Of a DNA stretch of 59,562 nucleotides, positions 26,855-34,946 are shown one piece after another. Within the stretch, counting starts at the first letter, position 1, and each line of letters begins with the position of its first letter. Location of the stretch: contig JAFWSX010000011.1 of NCBI GenBank assembly GCA_017519185.1, forward strand, positions 1 through 59,562, written 5' to 3'. The notes under the pieces are model-generated. The model searched no databases. It was given only the letters and a program-made list of their open reading frames with translations, and was not told the origin of the DNA. The position numbers were made by a program, and so were the translations under genes. Source of the stretch: Bacteroidales bacterium (GTDB taxonomy: Bacteria; Bacteroidota; Bacteroidia; Bacteroidales; UBA932).

Positions 26855-28117
26855 ATGATATACAGGAAGGTTCCATTTTCTCCGCCGGATATGTCCGAGA
26901 TGGAGATCGCTGAAGTGGCTGATGCCCTTCGTTCGGGCTGGATTACAACCGGCCCCAAGACCAAAGAGCTAGAACGCCGGATAGAAGATTATATAGGAAC
27001 ATCCAAAGTAGTTTGCCTCAGTTCGGCCACGGCATCATTGGAAATGGCACTGCGCCTTATCGGTGCAGGACAAGACGATGAAGTATTGGTTCCGGCATAC
27101 ACATATACGGCCACGGCATCAGTAACACAGCATATCGGATGCAAGGTGCTGATGGTTGATTCTCAAAAAGATTGCGTGGAGATGGATTATGACAGACTCG
27201 CAGATTCAATCACGGAGAAGACTAAGGTTATCTGCCCCGTAGATCTTGGGGGTATTATCTGCGATTATGACCGCATTTTCCAGATAGTTGAAGCGAAGAA
27301 GAATCTTTTCAGGCCGTCCAACGAAATTCAGAAAAAGATAGGCCGTATTGTCGTTTTAGCTGACAGCGCCCACGCTTTCGGATCAAGCAGACAAGGAAAG
27401 ATGGCAGGAGCGATAGCAGATTTTACTGCCTTCAGTTTCCATGCCGTGAAAAACCTTACGACTGCAGAAGGCGGTGCTTTGACTTGGAATCTGCCTTTCG
27501 GAAAAGAAGCTGTCTCATATGATTCCTGGTGTACAGTGCCTCAAATTGAAGGTGAGACGTGGAATGCATATTTATATCGGTTGTCACAGTTATATTCCCT
27601 GCACGGTCAGAATAAAGATGCCCTTGCCAGAACACAGTTCAATTCGTGGGAGTATGACATAATCGGGCCCTGGTACAAATGTAATATGACTGACATCACG
27701 GCAGGCATAGGACTCGCCCAGCTGAGACGGTATCCCGATATGCTGATGCGCCGCAGGCAGATTATCAGCAGATATGACGAGGCTTTCAAGGATTTGCCTA
27801 TAGCATTGCTCAATCATTATGGCAAAGAACATACTTCCAACGGACACCTCTATATGACAAGGCTTATCGGCCGCACTGACGCCGAGAGACGGGAAGTCAT
27901 CGTGAAAATGGCTGAGCGTGGAGTCGCTTGCAATGTCCATTACAAGCCGCTGCCAATGATGACGGCCTATAAGGCGCTCGGATTCGACATCAAGGATTTT
28001 CCCAATGCATATCATCTCTATGAAAACGAAGTGACACTGCCTTTGTATACAAGACTGAGTGATGATGATGTCGAGTATGTAGCAGGTAATTTTGTGGATA
28101 TAGTATCAAAGTTGTGA
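26855..28117 (+). CDS. DegT/DnrJ/EryC1/StrS sugar aminotransferase
   Basis: PLP-dependent transaminase that aminates a keto-sugar nucleotide. Family marks: DMSEMEIAEVADALRSGWIT then TGPKTKELE, AYTYTATASV, the PLP-contacting ADSAHAFGS (~168-176) and the Schiff-base Lys in SFHAVKNLTTAEGG (~189-202). At 420 aa it is slightly long because of an insertion around residues 140-165. It could use a 4-keto-6-deoxy sugar such as the product of Gmd or of the CapD-like enzyme at 32410. Confidence 0.92.
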   Translation: MIYRKVPFSPPDMSEMEIAEVADALRSGWITTGPKTKELERRIEDYIGTSKVVCLSSATASLEMALRLIGAGQDDEVLVPAYTYTATASVTQHIGCKVLMVDSQKDCVEMDYDRLADSITEKTKVICPVDLGGIICDYDRIFQIVEAKKNLFRPSNEIQKKIGRIVVLADSAHAFGSSRQGKMAGAIADFTAFSFHAVKNLTTAEGGALTWNLPFGKEAVSYDSWCTVPQIEGETWNAYLYRLSQLYSLHGQNKDALARTQFNSWEYDIIGPWYKCNMTDITAGIGLAQLRRYPDMLMRRRQIISRYDEAFKDLPIALLNHYGKEHTSNGHLYMTRLIGRTDAERREVIVKMAERGVACNVHYKPLPMMTAYKALGFDIKDFPNAYHLYENEVTLPLYTRLSDDDVEYVAGNFVDIVSKL

Positions 28118-28139
28118 TGACACATAATTGGGTTTAATT

Positions 28140-29141
28140 ATGTTGCTGAGTATCATAATTCCGTACTACAACAGGAACCATTTAATCGGCAGGATGCTGG
28201 ATTCCCTGCTTGACCAGGATATCTCACCGTCGGATTATGAGATTATAGTGGTGGATGACGGCAGCCAGGAAGAACCCGTGGTTCTGAAAGATTACGCGAA
28301 CCGTTATCCTCAAATCCACTATCACAGGATTGACCATGCCGGAGTTTCTCCAGCCAGAAATATAGGCCTTTCCCTGGCAACCGGGAAATGGCTGTACTTT
28401 TGCGACAGTGATGATTTCCTTCAAAGGAAAGTATTGAAGGGTATTATTGAGGCCGCGGAAGAGCGGCAGTTGGAGATGATTAGCGCAAGGGTAACCCGAA
28501 TTAAGTCAGATTGCCGGAACCTTCCATCAGCAAGGAATTTCTTCAAGGTGTCAGAGACGCTAAGCGGATGGGATTATATAGGTATTTCCGATACTGATTT
28601 TATGTGGGGGACGTATTCGTATCTGGTCCATCGTGCGATAGTAGAGGCCAATAGGTTGCTTTTCAAGGATATCTACTATGTTGAAGACCGGGTGTTCTTG
28701 CTGCAGCTTGCTTCCTGTGTTTCCCGCTATGCAAGTATAGATGTTGACCTGTATTATTATGTGCAGAATGATGATTCAATAATGCACTCAATGTTTAAGC
28801 GAGACAGGACGGAATTGCCGAAATATATCAGAGTGTATATTATGGAACTTAAATCTGTTTTGGATAATCCATCCATCCCGGACAAAACTTTGGATTATCT
28901 CAAAAAAAGAGATTGGGTAAAATATGCATATCAACTATTGAGCAATGACTTTAAATGGAGTTCTGTCAGGGACGCGAAAGCAGACATTGCTTTCCTTGAA
29001 TCTCAGGAAGCTTATCCTATTCTTAAGGCAGACGATAAAGTCATAGACCGGCGAAGAAAGCTTGTCAACCACAAGCATCTCTGGATTCTGCTATGCCACA
29101 TCTACCATTTGTTGCCGGCGAAAGTAAGGATGAAATATTAG
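28140..29141 (+). CDS. GT2-family glycosyltransferase
   Basis: Family 2 transferase with MLLSIIIPYYNRNHLIGRML at the start, VVDDGSQEEPV, and metal site FCDSDDF near residue 94. The ATG at 28140 matches the family N-terminus exactly; a TTG at 28128 would add four residues. At 333 aa it is the last obvious member of the polysaccharide locus. A 27-base gap then leads to superoxide dismutase on the same strand. Confidence 0.88.
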   Translation: MLLSIIIPYYNRNHLIGRMLDSLLDQDISPSDYEIIVVDDGSQEEPVVLKDYANRYPQIHYHRIDHAGVSPARNIGLSLATGKWLYFCDSDDFLQRKVLKGIIEAAEERQLEMISARVTRIKSDCRNLPSARNFFKVSETLSGWDYIGISDTDFMWGTYSYLVHRAIVEANRLLFKDIYYVEDRVFLLQLASCVSRYASIDVDLYYYVQNDDSIMHSMFKRDRTELPKYIRVYIMELKSVLDNPSIPDKTLDYLKKRDWVKYAYQLLSNDFKWSSVRDAKADIAFLESQEAYPILKADDKVIDRRRKLVNHKHLWILLCHIYHLLPAKVRMKY

Positions 29142-29168
29142 AGTTCACATTAAATAAGAATAATACAT

Positions 29169-29750
29169 ATGTTTACACTGATCAATCTGCCATATGCGCC
29201 TGAGGCGCTGGCTCCGGCCATCAGTGCCGAGACACTTTCTTTCCATCACGGAAAGCACTTAAAAGCATACGTCGACAATTTGAACAAACTGCTTCCCGGC
29301 AGTGGTTTTGAAGATTTGGCGCTTGAAGCAATCGTAAGCAAGGCTCCTGCCGGCCCTGTATTCAACAACGCCGGTCAGATTCTCAACCATAATATGTATT
29401 TCACTCAGTTTGCTGCCAGCCCGCGGCAGAATGGTCCGACCGGCAAACTTGCCGCCCAGATTGAGAAACAATGGGGCAGCATCGACGCGTTCAAGGCAGA
29501 ATTTGTCGCCAAGGGAGTCGGTCTCTTCGGATCCGGATGGGTATGGCTCTCGGCACAGGAAGACGGCAGCCTGGTAATCACTCAGGAATCTGGGGCGGGC
29601 AATCCTGTGACGCACGGATTCAAGCCGTTGCTGACTTTCGATGTCTGGGAGCACGCCTACTACCTCGACTTCCAGAACCGCCGTGCAGATCAGTTGAATG
29701 CGCTTTGGAGCATAGTTGACTGGAAGGTGGTCGAAGAGAGATATGTCTGA
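29169..29750 (+). CDS. sodB: Superoxide dismutase, Fe/Mn family (iron-type or cambialistic)
   Basis: Disproportionates superoxide in the cytoplasm. Metal ligands are visible as His26, His74, Asp158 and His162 (FDVWEHAYYLDF). Gln70 in the NNAGQILNH segment occupies the position typical of iron or cambialistic enzymes, and the GSGW motif is preceded by Phe rather than Gln. At 193 aa it is full length. Its position right after the polysaccharide operon is probably incidental. Confidence 0.95.
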   Translation: MFTLINLPYAPEALAPAISAETLSFHHGKHLKAYVDNLNKLLPGSGFEDLALEAIVSKAPAGPVFNNAGQILNHNMYFTQFAASPRQNGPTGKLAAQIEKQWGSIDAFKAEFVAKGVGLFGSGWVWLSAQEDGSLVITQESGAGNPVTHGFKPLLTFDVWEHAYYLDFQNRRADQLNALWSIVDWKVVEERYV

Positions 29751-31059
29751 TTTCATCATCAATCTTTCTAATCTGATCTGCGGCTATCCGCTGTTTGTGT
29801 GGCTCATCGGGGGCGGCCTGTTTCTTTTCTGCTATTCCAGGGCTGTGCCTGTAAGGAGGCTGGGGGCGGCAGTCCGTTCGCTGAGGACGAGGAATTCCGG
29901 AGAAGGTCAGATAAGTTCATTCCAGGCCCTGATGAGCGCCATCAGTGCGACTGTCGGGATGGGAAACATCGCCGGAGTCGCCATAGCCCTTGTAGTCGGA
30001 GGTCCCGGAGCCATATTCTGGATGTGGGTGAGTGCCCTGATGGGAATGGCCACCAAGTTCTTTGAAGGAACGCTTACAATTATGTACAAAGGCCGCAATG
30101 ACAAGGGCGAAGTGCGTGGCGGGCCTATGTATGTTATAGAAAAAGGCCTTGGAAAGCAATACAGACCTCTGGCGGTAATGTTTGCCTGCGCCGGCCTGAT
30201 AGGCTGCCTTGGCGTGATGCAGGCCAACCAGTTCGTGGAGGCATTTACCACAGTGTTCCTCCCCGGCACTCAGGGCAGTTTCTGGGTGCGTTTTTCGATA
30301 GGTCTTGTTATGACAGCCATTGTCGCAAGTGTAGTGCTGGGAGGCATTACCCGCATATCGAAAGTTGCCAGCAAGATGGTTCCGACGATGGTGACACTCT
30401 ATTTTACCTTGGTTCTGATAGTCATAGTGCTTAACTACAGGGAACTGCCTCGGGTTTTCGGCTCTATATTCGAGGGTGCGTTCAACTTTAGGGCGGGCCT
30501 CGGTGCCTTTGCGGGGGTGGCAGTTACAGGTGCCCGCCGTGCGATGCTGGTGAACGAGGCCGGTGTGGGAACAGCAATGATGATGCACGGAGCTTCCCGC
30601 AATGCCGAACCGGTGAGGGAAGGTTTCGTGGCAATGCTGGGTCCGGCAATAGATTCTGGTCTAGTATGCACATTGACGGCAATCCCTATCCTGATTGCCG
30701 ACTGCTATCACGTAGAAGGAGTGAAAGGACTTTCGGTAGCACTTCAGTCCTATGACACACTGATACCTGTGGCGGGAAAGTATCTGCTTATGATACTCGT
30801 GGCAGTATTCGCCTTCTCCACGATGTTCTCATATTCTTATTACGGCCGCACCTGCTCGGAATATCTGTTCGGCAAGGACAAGGCACGCTATTATGACTGG
30901 TTTTACCTGGTGATGCTGCTTGTTGCTAGCGTCATTACCCTGGATGTGGCGGTGAGCCTGATGGATCTGGCCTTCGCCCTTATGTCCGTGCCTACGATGT
31001 TCGCTATTTTCAAGCTGTCACCCAGGGTTGTACGGGCGCTGAAAGATTATAGGGACTGA
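29743..31059 (+). CDS. Sodium:alanine symporter family protein (AGCS)
   Basis: Inner-membrane Na+-coupled alanine/glycine uptake carrier with about 11 hydrophobic segments. The family signature around FQALMSAISATVGMGNIAGV (~56-75) and GGPGAIFWMWVSALMGMATK is unmistakable. The ATG at 29743 overlaps the superoxide dismutase stop by 8 bases; a farther upstream in-frame ATG at 29716 lies deep in the sod gene and adds a hydrophilic stretch before the first helix. ~438 aa, normal. Confidence 0.9.
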   Translation: MSDFIINLSNLICGYPLFVWLIGGGLFLFCYSRAVPVRRLGAAVRSLRTRNSGEGQISSFQALMSAISATVGMGNIAGVAIALVVGGPGAIFWMWVSALMGMATKFFEGTLTIMYKGRNDKGEVRGGPMYVIEKGLGKQYRPLAVMFACAGLIGCLGVMQANQFVEAFTTVFLPGTQGSFWVRFSIGLVMTAIVASVVLGGITRISKVASKMVPTMVTLYFTLVLIVIVLNYRELPRVFGSIFEGAFNFRAGLGAFAGVAVTGARRAMLVNEAGVGTAMMMHGASRNAEPVREGFVAMLGPAIDSGLVCTLTAIPILIADCYHVEGVKGLSVALQSYDTLIPVAGKYLLMILVAVFAFSTMFSYSYYGRTCSEYLFGKDKARYYDWFYLVMLLVASVITLDVAVSLMDLAFALMSVPTMFAIFKLSPRVVRALKDYRD

Positions 31060-31102
31060 GGCGCGATTTGCTCAAAAAAGTGGTGATATTCAAAAAAATA
31101 GA

Positions 31103-31110
31103 TATATTTG
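31103..31110 (+). promoter_or_regulatory. Bacteroidota -7 promoter element for the OmpA-family gene
   Basis: TATATTTG matches the TAnnTTTG consensus 36 bases before the ATG at 31147. No well-placed TTTG -33 element is seen about 20 bases upstream. The region between symporter and ompA otherwise holds only an A/T-rich leader. Confidence 0.65.
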
Positions 31111-31146
31111 CAGTTCAAAACGTAATTAACTAATTTCTTATATACT

Positions 31147-32331
31147 ATGAAAAAGACAATTGCAATCATCGCTGCCGCACTGGTCCTTTCCTTTACTGCC
31201 AGCGCACAGGACAACGAATTCTACCCCGGTTTCTATCTGGGCCTTCAGGGTGGTGCCAACTACACTACCAGTGGTATCTGGCCGATCGCTCATACCAAGC
31301 ACATCAATGTTCCCAACGTTGCTCTTAACCTTGGTTATGACTTCACTCCGGTATTCGGTCTTCGTGCCAACATCAGCGGTCCGTTCGCTAACTTCCCTGA
31401 TGCTTCAATGAAAGACAAGATCCACAGGTTCAACTATGCACAGCTTGGCCTTGATGGTACTTTCGACCTTCGCAGTCTCTTCGGTGGCTACAGATATGGC
31501 AGGACTTTCAATCCCTATGTATTCGTAGGTGGTGCAGCCAACTACCGTCTGGCGTCAGACAAGGTTGCCAAGGGTCTTAACTTCGGTGTTCGTCTCGGTG
31601 CCGGTGCAAACTTCCGCCTGAGCGATGTCGTTGACCTCTCACTCGAGTTGGTTGACAACGCACTTCCCAACAAGTTCAACACTGTTGACGACGGTCTGTA
31701 TTATCTTGGCTTCATCAAGAAACCGTTCCACTGGGATGACAACCTCGCCGCTCTCGTAGGCCTCAAGTTCAACATCGGTGCAAACGCACAGCGCAAAGCC
31801 GCTGCAATGGCTGCCGCTGAGGCTGCCGCCGCTGCCGAGGCTGCACGCATCGCCGCTCAGGAAGCTGCTCGCCGTGAGGCTGAGCGCGTAGCTGCTGAGA
31901 GAGCTGCTGCCGAGAAGGCCGCTGCCGACAGGGCTGCTGCTGAAAGGGCTGCCGCTGAAAGAGCCGCTGCTGAAAGAGCTGCTGCTGAAAGGGCTGCTGC
32001 CGCATCTGCTGCATCAGCTACTGAGCACATCCTCTTCACTATCGGTCAGAGCAACATCCGCAAGAGCGAGAACGCCAAGATCGACCATATCGTTGAGGTT
32101 CTGAAACAGTATCCCAACGCTACTGTAACTGTAAGCGGTTATGCCGACAGGGAGACTGGTAATCCCGGCATCAACAAGCCTCTTTCTCAGAGACGTGCCG
32201 AGAACGTTTCAAAGGCTCTCCAGAAAGCCGGTATCGCAGCAAACCGCATCATTGTCGAATCATTCGGCGACACTCAGCGCGTATCATCTGTTCCTGAAGA
32301 GAACCGCGTTGCAGTTTGCGTTACCCGTTAA
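31147..32331 (+). CDS. OmpA-family outer-membrane protein with alanine-rich linker
   Basis: Signal peptide (cleavage after TASAQ) and an N-terminal beta-barrel-like region (~25-215, with many alternating aromatic strands such as FYPGFYLGLQGGANY). These are followed by an Ala/Glu/Arg helical linker (~218-292) of repeated AAERA units, and a C-terminal OmpA/MotB peptidoglycan-binding domain (~295-394) with VSGYADRETGNPG and LSQRRAENV. It tethers the outer membrane to peptidoglycan. The linker is probably a long helix spanning the periplasm. It has its own -7 element and an intrinsic terminator, so it is a single-gene unit. The high use of GCT/GCC Ala codons makes the linker DNA repetitive. Confidence 0.9.
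   Translation: MKKTIAIIAAALVLSFTASAQDNEFYPGFYLGLQGGANYTTSGIWPIAHTKHINVPNVALNLGYDFTPVFGLRANISGPFANFPDASMKDKIHRFNYAQLGLDGTFDLRSLFGGYRYGRTFNPYVFVGGAANYRLASDKVAKGLNFGVRLGAGANFRLSDVVDLSLELVDNALPNKFNTVDDGLYYLGFIKKPFHWDDNLAALVGLKFNIGANAQRKAAAMAAAEAAAAAEAARIAAQEAARREAERVAAERAAAEKAAADRAAAERAAAERAAAERAAAERAAAASAASATEHILFTIGQSNIRKSENAKIDHIVEVLKQYPNATVTVSGYADRETGNPGINKPLSQRRAENVSKALQKAGIAANRIIVESFGDTQRVSSVPEENRVAVCVTR
31798..32022 (+). repeat. In-gene alanine-rich repeat tract
   Basis: Imperfect short tandem units (about 15 bases, GCTGCTGAAAGRGCT-like, encoding AAERA) inside the OmpA-family linker. Repeats of this kind can gain or lose units by slippage in steps of 15 bases without breaking the frame, which would change linker length. 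Confidence 0.75.
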
Positions 32332-32354
32332 CAAATCTTTAAAATGAAATAGTT

Positions 32355-32389
32355 GAGAAGCAGATCCGCTCTGTACGGGTCTGCTTTTC
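32355..32389 (+). terminator. Intrinsic terminator of the OmpA-family gene
   Basis: AGCAGATCCG pairs with CGGGTCTGCT through a 10-base stem (one G-U), extended by further A-U/G-C pairs, around a 7-base loop and running into TTTTC. It lies 24 bases after the stop codon. Confidence 0.85.
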
Positions 32390-32409
32390 AATTCTGAATA
32401 TGCGGTAGT

Positions 32410-34428
32410 ATGCGGGATTCTCAAAAACGCAATTGGCTGACAAACTTGCTTAGCTGGTATTTCAGCAAGCGGGTGCTGCCGCATTGGTGCGTGCTGCTGA
32501 CAGACACGCTGATAGTTTTCCTTTCGACTTTCTTCGTTTTCTGGATAAGCCGCCGCACGGGGGTTATGTTCGAGAACCGCTATGCGATTCTCTGGACGGC
32601 GCTGATGTACTCGGCTGTCAGCTGGGTAGGAGTAAGGCTTTTCAGAACCTATTCAGGAGTGCTTCGATACTCGAGCTTCGTGGACCTGCGCAAGATTGCA
32701 ATGTCAAACGGCGTGTCCATGGCCCTTGCTGTCGGACTCTCTCTTTTCTTTGTATGGAAGGGGGTTCCTGCACTTTCTGCCTTGTCTGTCATAGAGACTA
32801 TTGCCGTCTTTGTGGTGTCTACGATGCTGCAGTGGGCAATGCGGGTGGTGGTGAAGACTCTCTTTGAGGTTTCTAACGAGAACCAGCATTCGGTGCCTGT
32901 CCTGATTTTCGGTGTGATGGCCGACGGGGTGGGCCTTGCGAAGTATATCCGCGACCAGAGGCCTGTACGCTTCAAGCTGGAAGGATTCCTGACAAACGAA
33001 CAGCGCATAAAGGATATGCAGCTGATGGGTGTAAATGTCTATACCCTGGATGAAGACATCGAAAAGATCATCAAAAAGTTGGGAATAAAAGGAGTGTTGG
33101 TAAGTCCTCTGGTGGCTAACGAATTCCGCGAGAACCACACTCTACAGGACTTGCTCATCAACTCCGGCTGCAAGATATATATGACGCAGGAGGCCCGAGA
33201 AGCCAGCATCAAGAACGGCGAGCTGAGCGAGGAGGAGATCGAGGGCATGCAGATCCGCGAGGTGAGCGTGGAAGACCTTCTGCCGCGTCAGCAGATACGT
33301 GTCGATATGGAGTCTGTGGCAGAGCAGATTTCAGGTAAAAGAGTGATGATAACCGGTTCTGCCGGCAGCATCGGTGCCGAGATCGTACGTCAGGTGGCTT
33401 CATTCCATCCGGCGAAGATGATGCTTATAGACCAGGCTGAGACCCCTCAGCATGACATACGCCTGATGATGGCAAGGGAATTCCCTGAAGTTGCTGCAGA
33501 GACAGTAGTGGCGAGCATCGACAGGCAGACGAGAATGGAGAATATCTTCGAATCTTTCAGGCCTGAGTATGTGTTCCATGCGGCTGCATATAAGCACGTG
33601 CCGATGATGGAGGACAATCCCAGCGAGGCTGTGATGAACAACGTACGCGGAACTCAGATCATAGCTGACCTGAGCGTGAAATACGGCGTGCGCAAGTTTG
33701 TGATGGTTTCTACCGACAAGGCCGTGAATCCCACGAACGTGATGGGCTGCTCGAAGCGTATTTGTGAAATATATGTCCAGAGTCTCGACCGCAAGCAGAA
33801 ACTGGCTGCGCTGTCTCAGTTCAAGGAGAAAGGGAAAGTGGAATATACCCAGTTCATCACTACCCGCTTCGGAAATGTGCTGGGCAGCAATGGCAGTGTC
33901 ATACCTCTCTTCCGCAAGCAGATAAAGGACGGCGGGCCGGTGACGGTAACCGACGAGCGCATAGTCCGCTACTTTATGCTGATTCCGGAGGCCTGCAAAC
34001 TGGTGCTCGAGGCTGGCACCAAGGGCAATGGAGGTGAGATATTCGTCTTCGATATGGGTGAGCCGGTGAAGATTGCCGACCTGGCCCGCAGGATGATAGC
34101 TCTCTCAGGTGCCAAAGACGTGCAGATAGAATACACCGGTCTGCGTGAGGGTGAAAAGCTCTACGAAGAGGTGCTCAGCGAGATGGAGAATACCAAACCG
34201 ACATTCCACGAGAAGATCAGGATTGCCCAGGTTCGCGAATACGACTTTGACGAAGTGAAAAAGGAGATAGACAGCCTCATAGAGATAGCCAAATGCTATG
34301 ACAATATGGCAACGGTGCGCAAGATGAAGGAGATCGTTCCTGAATACAAGAGCAACAACTCTGTGTATGAGGCCATCGACAAGGAGATGGCGAGGGAAGG
34401 AGTGGCTAATTCTCTTCGACCGGTTTAA
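32410..34428 (+). CDS. Membrane nucleotide-sugar 4,6-dehydratase/epimerase (CapD/WbpM/PglF family)
   Basis: Inner-membrane enzyme converting UDP-GlcNAc-type sugars to 4-keto-6-deoxy forms (or 5-epimers). Four hydrophobic helices fill ~20-150, a CoA-binding-like Rossmann region ~155-290, then the NAD-binding SDR domain starts at MITGSAGSIGAEIVRQ (~313-328) and carries VSTDKAVNPTNVMGCSKR (~436-453), in which Met replaces the usual catalytic Tyr, as in the large dehydratases. At 672 aa it is full length. It is separate from the main polysaccharide operon but could supply its amino sugars. It converges on, and overlaps by 23 bases, the UpxY-like gene. Confidence 0.92.
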   Translation: MRDSQKRNWLTNLLSWYFSKRVLPHWCVLLTDTLIVFLSTFFVFWISRRTGVMFENRYAILWTALMYSAVSWVGVRLFRTYSGVLRYSSFVDLRKIAMSNGVSMALAVGLSLFFVWKGVPALSALSVIETIAVFVVSTMLQWAMRVVVKTLFEVSNENQHSVPVLIFGVMADGVGLAKYIRDQRPVRFKLEGFLTNEQRIKDMQLMGVNVYTLDEDIEKIIKKLGIKGVLVSPLVANEFRENHTLQDLLINSGCKIYMTQEAREASIKNGELSEEEIEGMQIREVSVEDLLPRQQIRVDMESVAEQISGKRVMITGSAGSIGAEIVRQVASFHPAKMMLIDQAETPQHDIRLMMAREFPEVAAETVVASIDRQTRMENIFESFRPEYVFHAAAYKHVPMMEDNPSEAVMNNVRGTQIIADLSVKYGVRKFVMVSTDKAVNPTNVMGCSKRICEIYVQSLDRKQKLAALSQFKEKGKVEYTQFITTRFGNVLGSNGSVIPLFRKQIKDGGPVTVTDERIVRYFMLIPEACKLVLEAGTKGNGGEIFVFDMGEPVKIADLARRMIALSGAKDVQIEYTGLREGEKLYEEVLSEMENTKPTFHEKIRIAQVREYDFDEVKKEIDSLIEIAKCYDNMATVRKMKEIVPEYKSNNSVYEAIDKEMAREGVANSLRPV

Positions 34429-34945
34429 GATATTCCGGACGGATATGCACCGTGGCGACTGCCACTATCCCGCTGACTGAAATTACCAGCCGGCGGTCTT
34501 TTTTTATACGCTTCACGTATCCTTCGGCTCCGGTGAATATGCCTTCGGCGACACGGACTTTCTGCCCGACGTGATATTTGGGGTCATCGGGGCCCAGCAC
34601 TTCATAGGTGTCGGGAGAAGCGCTGGTGACCAGGATGAATGCCCGCATCTCGTTTTCAGGAATGGGTGCAGGGACGTTCCTCTCCATAGGTTTGCTGTCG
34701 AAGTGGCTTGAGCGCATTTCCTTGCGGGTATAGATGGCGAAACTGATGTCGTTCTGGCAGGTGGCCTTGTATTCGAGCAACTGCCGTTCGCTGCAACGCA
34801 CGAAAAGCAGGGATGCCACCAGCGGTCTTCCTTCATAGCCGAGTGCGCAGTAGCAGCCAAAGCCCGCATCTTCCAGTCTTTCTTTCAAAGCCAGGGACTT
34901 GTTGTAGAAAACCTTGAGTGCGTACCAGTTTGATTCAGAAGTCAT
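34406..34945 (-). CDS. UpxY-like NusG-family transcription antiterminator
   Basis: Specialised NusG paralogs of the UpxY type ride with RNA polymerase and prevent early termination in capsule operons. Residues ~1-90 form an NGN-like domain (WYALKVFYNKSLALKERLED), and ~118-160 a KOW-like segment (GQKVRVAEGIFTGAEGYVKR). At 179 aa the length fits. It starts one base after the dnaE stop on the same strand, so it may be translated from the dnaE message, an unusual position for an UpxY gene. The capsule locus at 1-29141 is a plausible target. It could instead serve another locus or be a general NusG-like factor. Confidence 0.8.
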   Translation of the reverse strand: MTSESNWYALKVFYNKSLALKERLEDAGFGCYCALGYEGRPLVASLLFVRCSERQLLEYKATCQNDISFAIYTRKEMRSSHFDSKPMERNVPAPIPENEMRAFILVTSASPDTYEVLGPDDPKYHVGQKVRVAEGIFTGAEGYVKRIKKDRRLVISVSGIVAVATVHIRPEYLKPVEEN

Positions 34946-34946
34946 T

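Noticed and set aside
31798-32022. CRISPR-like or non-coding tandem repeat
   Set aside because: The repeats are short, in frame and code for the alanine-rich linker of the OmpA-family protein; no unique spacers.
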